DNA of 64,000 bases from Nostoc sp. KVJ3 (GTDB lineage Bacteria; Cyanobacteriota; Cyanobacteriia; Cyanobacteriales; Nostocaceae): contig NZ_WWFG01000005.1 of the NCBI RefSeq assembly GCF_026127265.1, positions 248,001 to 312,000 on the forward strand, in the 5' to 3' direction. The notes under the pieces were generated by a model. It was not told the origin of the DNA. It searched no databases and was given only the letters and a program-made list of their open reading frames with translations. Position 1 is the first letter of the stretch; every line of letters starts with the position of its first letter. The translations under genes and the position numbers were made by a program. Below are positions 45,531-54,242 of this stretch, piece by piece.

Positions 45531-46301
45531 ATGGCAGCAATTCACTTCATGGATGGTGAAAAAGGTGGAGTTGGCAAGTCTTTGTTTGCACGGGTTATGG
45601 TGCAATACTGCATTGACAATAAACTCCTTTATGAATTGGTAGAAGCAGACCAAAGTAATCCAGATGTGGGCGCATTTTATCCAGACAATCATAAAACAGC
45701 AGTTTTTAGCGAATCAGAGCGTAAAGCTTACGATGCTGATGAAATTTTTAATTTAGCACTAACAACTTCTGTCATTGTCAATTTACCTGCTCAGGTATAC
45801 CCAGCAGTAACTGATTGGATTGAGCGTAATCAAATCCTAGAACTTACTGGAAAAAATAAGGTCAAAATATATAAGTGGTTTGTTTGTAGTGGTGGATATG
45901 ACAGCGTTCAATTATTTATGCAATCTCTCGAACGCTTTGAGAACAAGATTAAGCACATATTTGTACGCAATTATGGTTTATGCGATGACTGGAAACATGT
46001 AGATGGACGTAAGAATTTACAGGATTTAATCAAAGCTCATAAAGTAGCTGTCATCAATTTTCCCAAGTTCAGCTATCGAGAGCGGGATATCCTTGATGCC
46101 AATCAGATAAATTTTTCTGCGGCTAGAGATTATGGAGAGTTAGGTGTATTGGGTAAGCAGCGATTACACAATTTTCTCAAAAAAGCTTCTGAGGAAATTG
46201 AGAAGGCTAAAATTTGGAACCTTCCGACAGCTTCAATTACTGCCCCGACAGAAAAAGTTGATGATGCTAATGTCAACGGCAAAGTTGCTACCAAGAAGTA
46301 A
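45531..46301 (+). CDS. MobD-like deviant Walker ATPase
   Basis: A 256-residue ParA/MinD-superfamily protein with deviant Walker A GEKGGVGKS at residues 10-18 and ADQSNPDV in the switch I place. It is preceded by a strong AAGGAG ribosome binding site. Proteins of this type on mobilisable plasmids (MobD-like) are linked to transfer or positioning; it lacks the typical ParB partner. It is in line with ParM1-ParR1 and may be in the same operon. The C-terminal 30 residues look disordered. Confidence 0.75.
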   Translation: MAAIHFMDGEKGGVGKSLFARVMVQYCIDNKLLYELVEADQSNPDVGAFYPDNHKTAVFSESERKAYDADEIFNLALTTSVIVNLPAQVYPAVTDWIERNQILELTGKNKVKIYKWFVCSGGYDSVQLFMQSLERFENKIKHIFVRNYGLCDDWKHVDGRKNLQDLIKAHKVAVINFPKFSYRERDILDANQINFSAARDYGELGVLGKQRLHNFLKKASEEIEKAKIWNLPTASITAPTEKVDDANVNGKVATKK

Positions 46302-46485
46302 TCTAATTCAGGAGTGCTGTACATGGATAGCGGGGCGTTTAGCCCGTGCAATTAATTTTACTTTTTTACTCAACACTCGTTACTCAGCACTCAGCACTGT
46401 TTTGGTGACATCTCCCACCATCAAATCAAATTACCAAATAAGCGTGGGGGACGAGGACGCGAATTAGCTAAAAGCAAATACAGAT

Positions 46486-47271
46486 ATGAGTAATTCTCAC
46501 ACTGAAGAACTCGATTTAGACGATGAGTTTTTGGATTCAGTAGTTGCTAGAGGCAAAGGACTGAGCCAAATTCCTTACCCAACTTTACTAGATTTAGCCA
46601 TTCGAGGTAAAGATGATTCATTTAAAGCTAGGGTTTGGGAAATTGTAGTTCAAACTGGGCTTGACCCTGATGATCCAGCATTTCTGATGATGATTGCTAC
46701 TGGTAGGCTACAAGTGCTGTTGGAAGACAATCCCAAAGAAATGGAAGCAATGTTTGACCTGTGGCAAACGCAGCTTTATGATCATCTCCAGACATATGAA
46801 AAGGCAGCAGTAAAAGGTCAGCAAAAAGCGATCGCTCAGGCTGTGACGGGATTAATTAGGCGTACTGAATTTGAGCGTGCTATTCATTCAGTTCCCTCTT
46901 TAATTGCTGCGGGAATACTGCTATTAATTGCAGCTGGAGTAGGCGGACTGGTAAGTGTAGGTGGAATGTCCTGGTATCAATCTAGTCATCTAGATCCTGC
47001 TGGGCCACGCCAACTCACACAAGCCCAAGCCAATGCTTTGGAATGGGCAACCAGTAATGAAGGTAAGTTTGCTCACAACCTAATGCAATGGAATCAAGAT
47101 TTGCTGAGTCGTGACCAAAACGGTCAACTTACTTGTGCTAAAGATGTCAAGCGTTTGGGGGTAACACTGGAAATTGGAGCAAGTAGCAGAAAAGCCTCAT
47201 CCGGGTTCTGCACATTATGGACATCACCTAGCAATCAACGCCAGTTTGTGTCTAAACCGCGTCAACCTTGA
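46486..47271 (+). CDS. Membrane protein of plasmid maintenance operon, 261 aa
   Basis: A 261-residue protein with an acidic, helical N-terminal part, a hydrophobic segment at about 141-166 (SLIAAGILLLIAAGVGGLVS) and a C-terminal domain with two cysteines that may lie outside the cytoplasm. I recall similar proteins encoded on cyanobacterial plasmids beside MobD-like genes (possibly DUF6753), but cannot verify this. It may anchor the relaxosome or the ATPase at the membrane. Confidence 0.55.
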   Translation: MSNSHTEELDLDDEFLDSVVARGKGLSQIPYPTLLDLAIRGKDDSFKARVWEIVVQTGLDPDDPAFLMMIATGRLQVLLEDNPKEMEAMFDLWQTQLYDHLQTYEKAAVKGQQKAIAQAVTGLIRRTEFERAIHSVPSLIAAGILLLIAAGVGGLVSVGGMSWYQSSHLDPAGPRQLTQAQANALEWATSNEGKFAHNLMQWNQDLLSRDQNGQLTCAKDVKRLGVTLEIGASSRKASSGFCTLWTSPSNQRQFVSKPRQP

Positions 47272-47423
47272 AAACCATAGCTTTTTGGAATTAGGTTAAA
47301 GCTCAGAACTCAAGCCGCGAAAGAATAATACACTCTCCTTAAAAACTCCAGGTTTCAAAATGAACGGGGTTTAAGTTAAAAAATTAGTTGTCAATTTCTC
47401 AATCGTAGAAGAGGATTCAGCAG

Positions 47424-47891
47424 ATGTTTACCTGCAAAGTTAACTGGCTTTGGCTGCTGGTAATAGGAGGTATAGTTACAGCTTGTACCCCTACTACTGT
47501 AAATGTCAGTGGCAAGGATGAGAGGAATACGACTCAAGCTCAAGCTCAAACTGTGCCTAATTATCCACCGATGTATGATGTGGATGTTAAAGTTTGTGGC
47601 AACATCATTGCCCCGCTAAAAGATGGAAAACGTTGTGTCAATCAACAATTACGTTTGTGGGGCCCAGTAGGAGAGGCAAAATTAGTTCGTGCTGGTATTT
47701 CTCTACCATCAGTTTCTAGCGTAGAGCATAAATTGGCGATCGCCTCGAAAGGCTGTTATCCTATTTATTCCCAACCTGACCAGCAGCAGTTTTATTGGGC
47801 TAATTCCATTATTCAAGTCAACAGGGGGGAACTGCACCCACAGTCGAAGTCAAGCCAACTCAACTTTCAAACCAGCAGATTGATGAGTTGA
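47424..47891 (+). CDS. Small lipoprotein
   Basis: A 155-residue protein with a lipoprotein signal: hydrophobic WLWLLVIGGIVTAC with the lipobox cysteine at C21. The mature part has four further cysteines and no recognised domain. Short lipoproteins beside transfer genes often act in entry exclusion or as VirB7-like parts, and either is possible. It is the last gene of the rightward run that begins with ParM1. Confidence 0.65.
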   Translation: MFTCKVNWLWLLVIGGIVTACTPTTVNVSGKDERNTTQAQAQTVPNYPPMYDVDVKVCGNIIAPLKDGKRCVNQQLRLWGPVGEAKLVRAGISLPSVSSVEHKLAIASKGCYPIYSQPDQQQFYWANSIIQVNRGELHPQSKSSQLNFQTSRLMS

Positions 47892-47995
47892 TGACTAGTA
47901 AACTTTCCAGTCGGACAATTACAACATTTGGTGGGGTAGGGTGCGAAGCTGCATCTTCTGTAAAATAAAGCTTTTACGGTTAAGGGTGGGTGGGC

Positions 47996-48023
47996 AAAAA
48001 AGTTACCCCACATTTTAGTGGGG
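47996..48023 (-). terminator. Terminator for the 104-aa gene
   Basis: CCCCAC (48006-48011) and GTGGGG (48018-48023) form a hairpin. Reading on the minus strand it is followed by TAAC and six T, a usable intrinsic terminator just after the stop of the gene at 48047. Confidence 0.7.
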
Positions 48024-48046
48024 CTGCTGTGACAACCAGCAGGTAA

Positions 48047-48361
48047 TTATGAAGCTTCAGCCCATCTAGCTGTACGTTGTTGTTTATGAGCTTTACGCCG
48101 CTCCCGTACTGCATCCAAATCTTTCAGTCCATACAGACGTTTGGCGTATGCTAGTAGTTCATTGATGGGAGTTTCGCTATAGTCCTGGCGAAAGTGAATG
48201 TTATGTTCGTTCCAATCAAACTCTTGCTGATTAAAACGTGCTTGAGCAGCAAGTTCTCTGCCTGATTCCTCACGTAAAACTTCCAGTACCATTAATCGTA
48301 CTTTATCCTGATATCCTATTACTTGATCCAACGCTTTTGTTTGTTGCTGATTACGAGTCAT
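48047..48361 (-). CDS. Small basic paralogue A, 104 aa
   Basis: A 104-residue basic protein. Its core (VLREESGRELAAQARFNQQE, then FDWNEHN and LLAYAKRLYGLKDLD) is nearly repeated in the 143-residue gene upstream, so the two are paralogues. A third, more distant relative follows at 49152. No known domain. The conserved FDW and YGL motifs suggest a small helical fold. Each gene of this trio ends in its own hairpin. Confidence 0.65.
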   Translation of the reverse strand: MTRNQQQTKALDQVIGYQDKVRLMVLEVLREESGRELAAQARFNQQEFDWNEHNIHFRQDYSETPINELLAYAKRLYGLKDLDAVRERRKAHKQQRTARWAEAS

Positions 48362-48512
48362 TTGATTATCCTTTGATTAACGAATTGCTACATCTCACCT
48401 AAATAGCATCGACAGATGCCTTCTGAGTTAGAGTTCACTTTTGAGTCTCTTTAATTCAGCAGCAATCGCTGCATTCAATTCTGTTTTTTGGATGCGGGTG
48501 GGCGGGAAATAG

Positions 48513-48542
48513 AATGCCCTGAATTAGACAATTCAGGGCATT
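48513..48542 (-). terminator. Palindrome after the 143-aa gene
   Basis: Perfect 13-base arms AATGCCCTGAATT (48513-48525) and its complement (48530-48542), four-base loop, five bases after the stop of the 143-residue gene. No T-run follows, but position fits a terminator or RNA-stabilising hairpin. Confidence 0.55.
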
Positions 48543-48546
48543 GTAA

Positions 48547-48978
48547 TTAATCGTCAATTTCTACATCTTCGTCATCTTCATCTTGTTCAAAATCGTCATT
48601 TATCAAGTCATCAGAGTTGCTACTCAAACCATTGAGTCCGTCCATGCGTTTAGACCGAGCAGCTTTATGAGAAGCACGTCTATCTCGTATTTCATCAAGA
48701 TTATTCAAGCCGTAAAGTTTGCGAGCATAATTCACCAGTTCTTTTAATGGTGTATTTACATAGTCCTTACGGAACTGAGAATTGTGTTTGTCCCAATCAA
48801 ACTCTTGTCCGTTAAATCTGGCTGCTGCTGCTAATTCTCTTCCTGATTCTTCCCGCAATACTTCAATTACCATCAGGTGTACTTTTTCCTGATAAGTCAT
48901 TACTCGTTCTAAAGCAGGAATATGCCTTTCAATTTTACGTGATGCTTTAGCAGTTTTGCGAACGTTAACGTTAACCAT
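48547..48978 (-). CDS. Small paralogue B with acidic tail, 143 aa
   Basis: A 143-residue protein: a basic N-terminus, the same core as the 104-residue protein (VLREESGRELAAAARFNGQE, FDWDKHN, YARKLYGLNNLD) and an added aspartate/glutamate tail of about 25 residues (DDFEQDEDDEDVEIDD). A good AAGGAGT ribosome binding site precedes the ATG. Acidic tails can mimic DNA or contact basic partners. Function unknown. Confidence 0.65.
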   Translation of the reverse strand: MVNVNVRKTAKASRKIERHIPALERVMTYQEKVHLMVIEVLREESGRELAAAARFNGQEFDWDKHNSQFRKDYVNTPLKELVNYARKLYGLNNLDEIRDRRASHKAARSKRMDGLNGLSSNSDDLINDDFEQDEDDEDVEIDD

Positions 48979-49070
48979 GAGAATTACTCCTTGGTATTTA
49001 GTATTTTTCTCATAGAAACAGCATCGAAAGATGCAATCCGCTCCAATTTCAATTCTTTATTCGGCAAAAA

Positions 49071-49107
49071 AATAACCATGTATTGTTTGAGGCAATACAT
49101 GGTTATT
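49071..49107 (-). terminator. Strong hairpin after the 208-aa gene
   Basis: Perfect 15-base arms AATAACCATGTATTG (49071-49085) and complement (49093-49107), seven-base loop, followed on the minus strand by a run of seven T. A convincing intrinsic terminator for the gene at 49152. Confidence 0.75.
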
Positions 49108-49151
49108 TTAGGTTATTATTATGTCAATTACTGAGAATAAGTCGGAGTTAT

Positions 49152-49778
49152 TTACTCGTCTTCATCTTCTTCATCTAATTCGTCATCTTCATCTAAATCT
49201 TCGTCGAGTTCATCTTCGATATCCTCCTCATCTTCATCCAGGTCTTCGTCTAGTTCGTCATCTAAATCGTCAAGTTCTTCCTCTTCTTGTTCTTGGAAAG
49301 AATTACGACGTTCCAGAGATGCGCGGTTGAATTCCACTAAATCTGCTATTGCTTGCTCTGGGTCAGTGCTGATAGTGTCGTACAGCATACTCATGAAAAT
49401 TGCCACTACTTCTGGTGCATATTTGAGTGCATCTGGTTGTCCAAACAATTTAGTAAATAATTTGGTATTCCATTTTTGCCAATCAAACTTTTTGTTACCA
49501 CCTTTCTTTTTGACTTGGGCTGCAATGTCAAGTCCGAGTTTTTCACGCGCTGCATGACCGATTTTAGTTGAAACACGCGAATCCCGTAGTTGTAATTTAA
49601 CGCCGTATTCTTTGAAGATTAGGTTCCGCAATTCCTTCAACAATGCTAATGCCTCTTCTTGTGGTGAAGCATTCGCTACCTTTGATTTAGTTGTAGCGGA
49701 TGTGCCATTGGTTTTGGCAGATGTTTTAGCATTAGCTGCGTTGCGATTGTTATTGATTCTAGCTTTAGCGATAGCCAT
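49152..49778 (-). CDS. Distant paralogue C with long acidic tail, 208 aa
   Basis: A 208-residue protein. The N-terminal 35 residues are rich in asparagine, alanine and lysine. A helical core (about 40-150) includes FDWQKWN, recalling the FDW motif of the two smaller genes downstream. The last 45 residues are almost all Asp, Glu and Leu (repeats of DELDEDLDED). A good AAAGGAAG ribosome binding site precedes ATG 49778. The tail resembles the acidic tract in the 666-residue T4SS-operon protein. Confidence 0.6.
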   Translation of the reverse strand: MAIAKARINNNRNAANAKTSAKTNGTSATTKSKVANASPQEEALALLKELRNLIFKEYGVKLQLRDSRVSTKIGHAAREKLGLDIAAQVKKKGGNKKFDWQKWNTKLFTKLFGQPDALKYAPEVVAIFMSMLYDTISTDPEQAIADLVEFNRASLERRNSFQEQEEEELDDLDDELDEDLDEDEEDIEDELDEDLDEDDELDEEDEDE

Positions 49779-50105
49779 TTTACAACTTCCTTTAATGAAG
49801 TTAATTTTTCACCTCCTTGCCGCAATCGCGGCTTTCACATCCATTTCATTTCAATTTCATTTTTTTGCGATTTCAAACCTGTCTTTGCTGTGACAAATTT
49901 ATGCTTTTAAGAGATAAAGAAGCGGACTAGGAGCAGTTTCCGAAATTAACACTGTACTGGAGGCGATGCCTGCGGCGGGCGTAGCCATCGCTCTTTTTCA
50001 CACAAGAAGTATAGCCAACCCGTTAGTAATAATTATCCGTGTGGCTAAAGCATCAGTAATTAAATTTGCTCTAAAAGTGGAAAGTAAGTTGTTAAAGTCA
50101 AATTT
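49779..50105. other. Divergent promoter region with dispersed palindrome
   Basis: About 330 bases between the acidic-tail gene and the AAA ATPase gene. It contains a dispersed palindrome at 49963-49992 (GGCGATGCCTGCGGCG...CATCGC) and no gene that I can support. Confidence 0.5.
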
Positions 50106-51740
50106 ATGAAGTTGACAGACTGGCCTGCTCTAGCTAACCAAAATACTCCAATTGTGGCTGTGGAGTATCATACGCCTGACAGAATGCAGATATTACAGCA
50201 GTTTTACCATTGGGGTGAAGAACGTTCTTTGTCAGTCTTTGTCTGGAATCCTGGTTACTGTGGACTACAGCAATTAATTCAGCATCAAGGTCAGTACATC
50301 TTACAGTCAACTGACAGGGGTAAAAACGGGGACATTATTCAGTATCTTCTGGAGGAATATCAACCAGGCATTTATTTACTAGAGGGAGTTCTAAATGAGG
50401 GTGATGGTAGCAAAATAAGTCAAAAATTTAGCTATCAATTACTAAATGCCTGTCATCAAGCTCTCTGGAGTCAACAACATCATTACTGGGTGTTATTGGA
50501 AACTTACGTTCAACTATCTCTAGAATTACAGCCTTTTATTCCTATACTGTCAAATCCACTTCCAGATCAACAGCAGGTGCAAATGGTTGTGCAGCAGTTT
50601 TGTGATACCTGGGTTGGGCGTAGTCATCCCCGGCTTCAGCAGTTTGCGGAGTGCGATCGCGATCGCCGCGCTGTAGCTGATCGCAATTCTTGGTTAAAAA
50701 CAACAGAAAAAACATCAGCACTGCAATTGCTCTTTCGTGCCTGTCAGGGTTTACCCATAGGCGAGATGAATATGCTATTACAGCAATCTCTGAGTTTTAC
50801 AGAGCAGCTTGAGGAAATCGCCCAATTAGTCCTAGAGCATAAAGTTAGCAAATTGCGGGGTCGGGGTTTAGAGTACATTGCTCAACCGGATGTACCTTCA
50901 GCCGGGGGATTAGATTTACTGGAGAAAAGGTTGGAAACTATTACCTGTCTACTTCAACCTAAAGCAAAGCAATATGGTTTGAAGTTTCCCACTGGAATGC
51001 TCTTATGGGGGCCACCGGGTACTGGTAAAAGTCTTTCTGCCAAGTTAGCAGCTAAGAAAATGGGATTACCATTGTTAGCAGCTAATTGGGGTGTACTACT
51101 GGGTGATCCTCATCCCGACAGAGCATTAAAGGAGTTTATTGCTTTGGTGACTTCCCTTGCTCCCTGTGTACTCTACTGGGATGACTTTGATAAAGGCTTT
51201 GCTGGCTGGGATTCCAATGCAGATGGAGGTGTAGCACGGCGGCTATCTGCGGCTTTACTAACTTGGATGCAAGAGCATCAAGAGCCAGTTTATACCATTG
51301 CTACTGTCAATCGCTTGTCAATGCTACCTGCGGAGTTAGTTCGCCGTTTTGATGATATCTTTTTTGTGGACTTACCCCATGAAGGGGCAAGATATGAAGT
51401 TTTCAATCTACATCTAGCTAAGTATTTTCCAGCTTTTCGAGACAATAACTCACCTTGGAGTGATGATCAATGGCGTAGACTGTTGGCTGAATATCGCATT
51501 TGCAGTCCAGCAGAAATTGGTAATGCAGTCCGTCGTTGTGCTGAGGAGGCTTTTTATCAAGGTAGACCTGGGGAAATTGAGTTTGAGGATTTGCTGAAAC
51601 AGCGACAAGAATTCACACCAGCTATGGAGCGAGAGTCAGAACAGATACAGGCAATTCGCAATCAGGCTATTTATGCTAAACCTGTAGCTAGTCAGGATGT
51701 TTCTCGATTTGCTTATCAGCATCGGGAGTTATTTGGGTGA
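50106..51740 (+). CDS. Ycf46-like AAA+ ATPase
   Basis: A 544-residue AAA+ protein with Walker A GPPGTGKS at 302-309, a Walker B YWDDFDKGF near 355, and arginine-finger/sensor regions (ELVRRFDDIFFVDLPHE) near 415. The N-terminal 270 residues are the variable domain typical of Ycf46, including a HIP1-containing stretch at 50657-50672. Ycf46 is implicated in cyanobacterial carbon and photosynthesis physiology, but a plasmid copy may have another task. The partial gene at the left edge appears to be its paralogue. It stands alone, divergent from the acidic-tail gene. Confidence 0.85.
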   Translation: MKLTDWPALANQNTPIVAVEYHTPDRMQILQQFYHWGEERSLSVFVWNPGYCGLQQLIQHQGQYILQSTDRGKNGDIIQYLLEEYQPGIYLLEGVLNEGDGSKISQKFSYQLLNACHQALWSQQHHYWVLLETYVQLSLELQPFIPILSNPLPDQQQVQMVVQQFCDTWVGRSHPRLQQFAECDRDRRAVADRNSWLKTTEKTSALQLLFRACQGLPIGEMNMLLQQSLSFTEQLEEIAQLVLEHKVSKLRGRGLEYIAQPDVPSAGGLDLLEKRLETITCLLQPKAKQYGLKFPTGMLLWGPPGTGKSLSAKLAAKKMGLPLLAANWGVLLGDPHPDRALKEFIALVTSLAPCVLYWDDFDKGFAGWDSNADGGVARRLSAALLTWMQEHQEPVYTIATVNRLSMLPAELVRRFDDIFFVDLPHEGARYEVFNLHLAKYFPAFRDNNSPWSDDQWRRLLAEYRICSPAEIGNAVRRCAEEAFYQGRPGEIEFEDLLKQRQEFTPAMERESEQIQAIRNQAIYAKPVASQDVSRFAYQHRELFG

Positions 51741-51970
51741 GTCGAATGTAATTTTTGAAATTCAGCTTGTGTCGGATTTTAAAATGCCGATGGTAGAAGT
51801 ATGGTTGGGATTATTGCTGGGTGGGTTTACATTAGAACAACGTGGTAATTTTTATCACAACCAAAATGTCTGGGTGAACAGCTCTCTAACTTCGACTGGT
51901 GACATCCTTGGGCGCTGACTCTGAGACTACAGCATCGGCTGACCAACCTCACGGGAGCCCTGTATTTCCC

Positions 51971-52261
51971 TTACAAATCAAAATCAAGGCTGAAGGTTTG
52001 GTCATCAGAATCCTCTGGTTTAGAGTCTGTAGATAGCTGGGGAATCGGCTGAATAAGTTGGTTTGACTCAGTATTAATCGGGGTGAAAGCTACTTGTTGG
52101 GTAGGGAATGTACCCTTTCTGAAAGCAAAATAACAATCAATGATAAAGTAAAGCGTCTCCAGGTAACTTTTACCTAATTGCTGTGATTCTGCAAATATCC
52201 GCTCCCGGTAGCTATCTTTGATCCGAACTTTTTCCGGTGTCAAGTCTTGTTTGTCTGCCAT
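51971..52261 (-). CDS. Small partner of ParM2, 96 aa
   Basis: A 96-residue protein beginning two bases after the ParM2 stop. The first half is basic and helical (KVRIKDSYRERIFAESQQLG, then SYLETLYFIIDCYF) and could be a ribbon-helix-helix domain. The second half is glutamine/serine-rich with an acidic end (DDQTFSLDFDL). This is the plan of ParR-type adaptors: DNA-binding start, acidic ParM-binding tail. The assignment is by position and composition. Confidence 0.55.
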   Translation of the reverse strand: MADKQDLTPEKVRIKDSYRERIFAESQQLGKSYLETLYFIIDCYFAFRKGTFPTQQVAFTPINTESNQLIQPIPQLSTDSKPEDSDDQTFSLDFDL

Positions 52262-52263
52262 TG

Positions 52264-53226
52264 TTATAACTTCCCAGATGTGTTTGGTGAATTCTTGCTG
52301 ATAATAGTTTTTGCCATTTCTAGAAGCCCAAAAACATTAGCTTCCACTGGATTATCCAGAATTTTGAAACCGTTCTTTTCTAAGAGCTTCTTAAATCCTG
52401 GTAACAGGCAGCCTCCACCTATCGCCCAGATTTCATCCCCTTGGTGCTTGGCATCAAGTGTCAGATTCACCACTTTTTTTAAGTATTTTTCATACCAATC
52501 TTTCAAGCAAGCGCTGTATATATCTTTGATATCTATGTCACGGCTGTACTTGGTATGCCCCATTTCCAGACAAAATCGGATTTTTGATGCATCCCCGATT
52601 TTTCCCCCATTTAGATGTTTCATTTTTTGGGAGATATCATCAATGAGAACTTCTACACCAATGGGGTAGGCGGTGTGAACTTCTCGTTTTCCCTGGTTGT
52701 AACGAGAATACAGAGTCGTGCCATTGCCAAAATCTAAAATGGTTAATTTTTTGGGTAGTTGATGCCCAAATAATGCACCCATCCCCTCTAGAACGACTTT
52801 CAGCACTTCTACTTTCACATCTGATTGTTTGCCGGCAAGTATCGGCTGATATTCCCCACTTAGTACTTTTTGTAGTTCTTCAGCCAGACCAACATCATGT
52901 AAGCTGACAACTAATTTTAAGTGCCAAGCCTTACGGTGTGGCAGATGTGCCAATGCACCGAATAAAGTCAATAATGCGTTGTTGACTTTATTTTCATTAT
53001 TGTCTGTGTTCCGGTCAAAATGATAACCTGTACGGAAAGCTGATTCTCCAACTGTGTAGGCACTACCGTTAAAAACTACCCTCCCTGGTACATCTTCCAT
53101 GTCGGCTGTGGAAATATAGCTGGGGACACGAACTACTTCAAACCCTTCGACTAAAAGTTTGAGACTTCCGTAACCGTTATCAAAGCCAGCAGGAAAATTT
53201 TTTTGCAAGGCGTGAATGTTTGACAT
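52264..53226 (-). CDS. ParM-like actin ATPase 2
   Basis: A 320-residue actin-fold protein from ATG 53226 (a TTG at 53235 is possible). Phosphate loops are FDNGYGSLKL and LDFGNGTTLY, and the adenosine motif is AIGGGCLLPG. It is shorter than and divergent from the other two ParM-like proteins, closer to Alp-type or archaeal-like actin ATPases. The small gene after it and the 11-bp iterons before it make a second complete type II partition locus. Confidence 0.8.
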   Translation of the reverse strand: MSNIHALQKNFPAGFDNGYGSLKLLVEGFEVVRVPSYISTADMEDVPGRVVFNGSAYTVGESAFRTGYHFDRNTDNNENKVNNALLTLFGALAHLPHRKAWHLKLVVSLHDVGLAEELQKVLSGEYQPILAGKQSDVKVEVLKVVLEGMGALFGHQLPKKLTILDFGNGTTLYSRYNQGKREVHTAYPIGVEVLIDDISQKMKHLNGGKIGDASKIRFCLEMGHTKYSRDIDIKDIYSACLKDWYEKYLKKVVNLTLDAKHQGDEIWAIGGGCLLPGFKKLLEKNGFKILDNPVEANVFGLLEMAKTIISKNSPNTSGKL

Positions 53227-53381
53227 AGGGATCAAGTCAATACGTTTTGATTTGTGAAAGTTATCTGTTCAGATTATCTAGGGGAGCAGGAAAGCAGGGA
53301 GAGAAGAATAACTTGCTATGAGTCTTTCCCCAGAACTCTGCCCCTTCCTTCTCTAACCTCAAGAGCTTATCATAACCCCTT

Positions 53382-53437
53382 GGGGGCTAAGTGGGGTACA
53401 TTTGGTTGTACGACACTTTGCGCCCCACCTAGCCCCC
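53382..53437. repeat. Inverted repeat at the ParM2 iterons
   Basis: GGGGGCTAAGTGGGG (53382-53396) pairs with CCCCACCTAGCCCCC (53423-53437), 14 of 15 positions. The right arm overlaps the first two iterons, so the left arm is an iteron-like unit in opposite orientation. It may be part of the operator. Confidence 0.6.
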
Positions 53438-53524
53438 ATATAGCACCCATATAGGTGTCAAATTCTTATCGAAGTTCTAATCTATCTTTGGGGTACATAT
53501 AGTCCCCATATAGCCCCCATCAGC
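53422..53524. repeat. 11-bp iterons upstream of ParM2 (parC-like site)
   Basis: Units GCCCCACCTAG, CCCCCATATAG and CACCCATATAG occur end to end at 53422, 53433 and 53444. GGTACATATAG, TCCCCATATAG and CCCCCATCAGC follow at 53492, 53503 and 53514. The period is exactly 11 bases in both groups, with a 37-base gap. Sequence differs from the ParM1 iterons, so the two loci should not cross-bind. Confidence 0.75.
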
Positions 53525-53929
53525 AATTTTTGAAATCTTTTCTATCAACGCAGTAGAAATTAACTTACAAAAAAATAGAGAAGAAGGAATAAAAAACTTT
53601 AGTTGTGGATCTAAGCCCACTTAAAAAAATATTTATTTCGAGACGCATAACGCGAAATACAAAGCGCAGAGGCGGAATGTCTCCGCCTCCGCTCCTTGCT
53701 TCAATCCCGCGTTTCAAAACGTTGGTTCCCTACACCCTCTAAAATGGTTGACTGTTTGATTTATACTCTACTGTCAATGTCTTTGTTATAAGGGAAATAC
53801 CGAAAACCCTTGAGAAACAGCAACACAGTTGCGTTTTTCGTACTTCAGGCAAAGGACGAAGGCTAAAAAAGGCGTTTACGCCTGAGCCAATATATAGTAC
53901 AATTGAACTCAACAGGAACGGTAATTAAC

Positions 53930-54225
53930 CTGTATAAAAACCCAACTGCCTAACGGCAATCTGCACCTTGACAACTGAAGATATGGGGTTCTATTCCATA
54001 GTTCTAGCTCCTTTCCAGGAATAGGTAAAATCTTCATGGAGACTAGACAATCAGAATTTAAATCAAGCAAATTTTTGGACTAATCCGACTACCGAGGGGC
54101 ACTCGGAAAGTTAATGCTTGGGGAGAGAACCACCTCTGGATTAGATACCGCAAGGGGTCTAATTTAAGTGGACTCGCTGAACCAAGAATCTCCGTGGCTT
54201 CAGCCCGGAGAGTGTCAATAAATTA
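53930..54225 (+). ncRNA. Structured RNA candidate (HEARO/omega-RNA-like)
   Basis: About 300 bases with no reading frame but several good helices: CCGAG/CTCGG (54092-54106), a GCAA-capped stem TTAGA...TCTAA (54141-54162), and TCTCCG/CGGAGA enclosing GGC/GCC (54189-54211). CTAATCC (54080) can pair with GGATTAG (54138). The end GGAGAGTGTCAA resembles the hairpin-plus-GTGTCAA termini of IS200/IS605-type elements and of HEARO RNAs, which serve IscB proteins. No IscB gene follows, so it would be an orphan. Class assignment is inference; the structure is visible. Confidence 0.45.
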
Positions 54226-54242
54226 GCTTCCCGCCCCACAAG

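Noticed and set aside
46370..46412. Possible gene or operator in the ACTCAGCACTC stretch
   Set aside because: It is a short tandem heptamer repeat of a type common in cyanobacterial intergenic DNA and has no visible role.
51697..51918. 73-codon frame after the AAA ATPase gene
   Set aside because: It starts inside the ATPase gene in another frame, has no ribosome binding site and resembles no family.
53640..54240. Group II intron remnant
   Set aside because: No domain V-like hairpin or reverse transcriptase was found; the stems fit a HEARO/omega-RNA-like element better.
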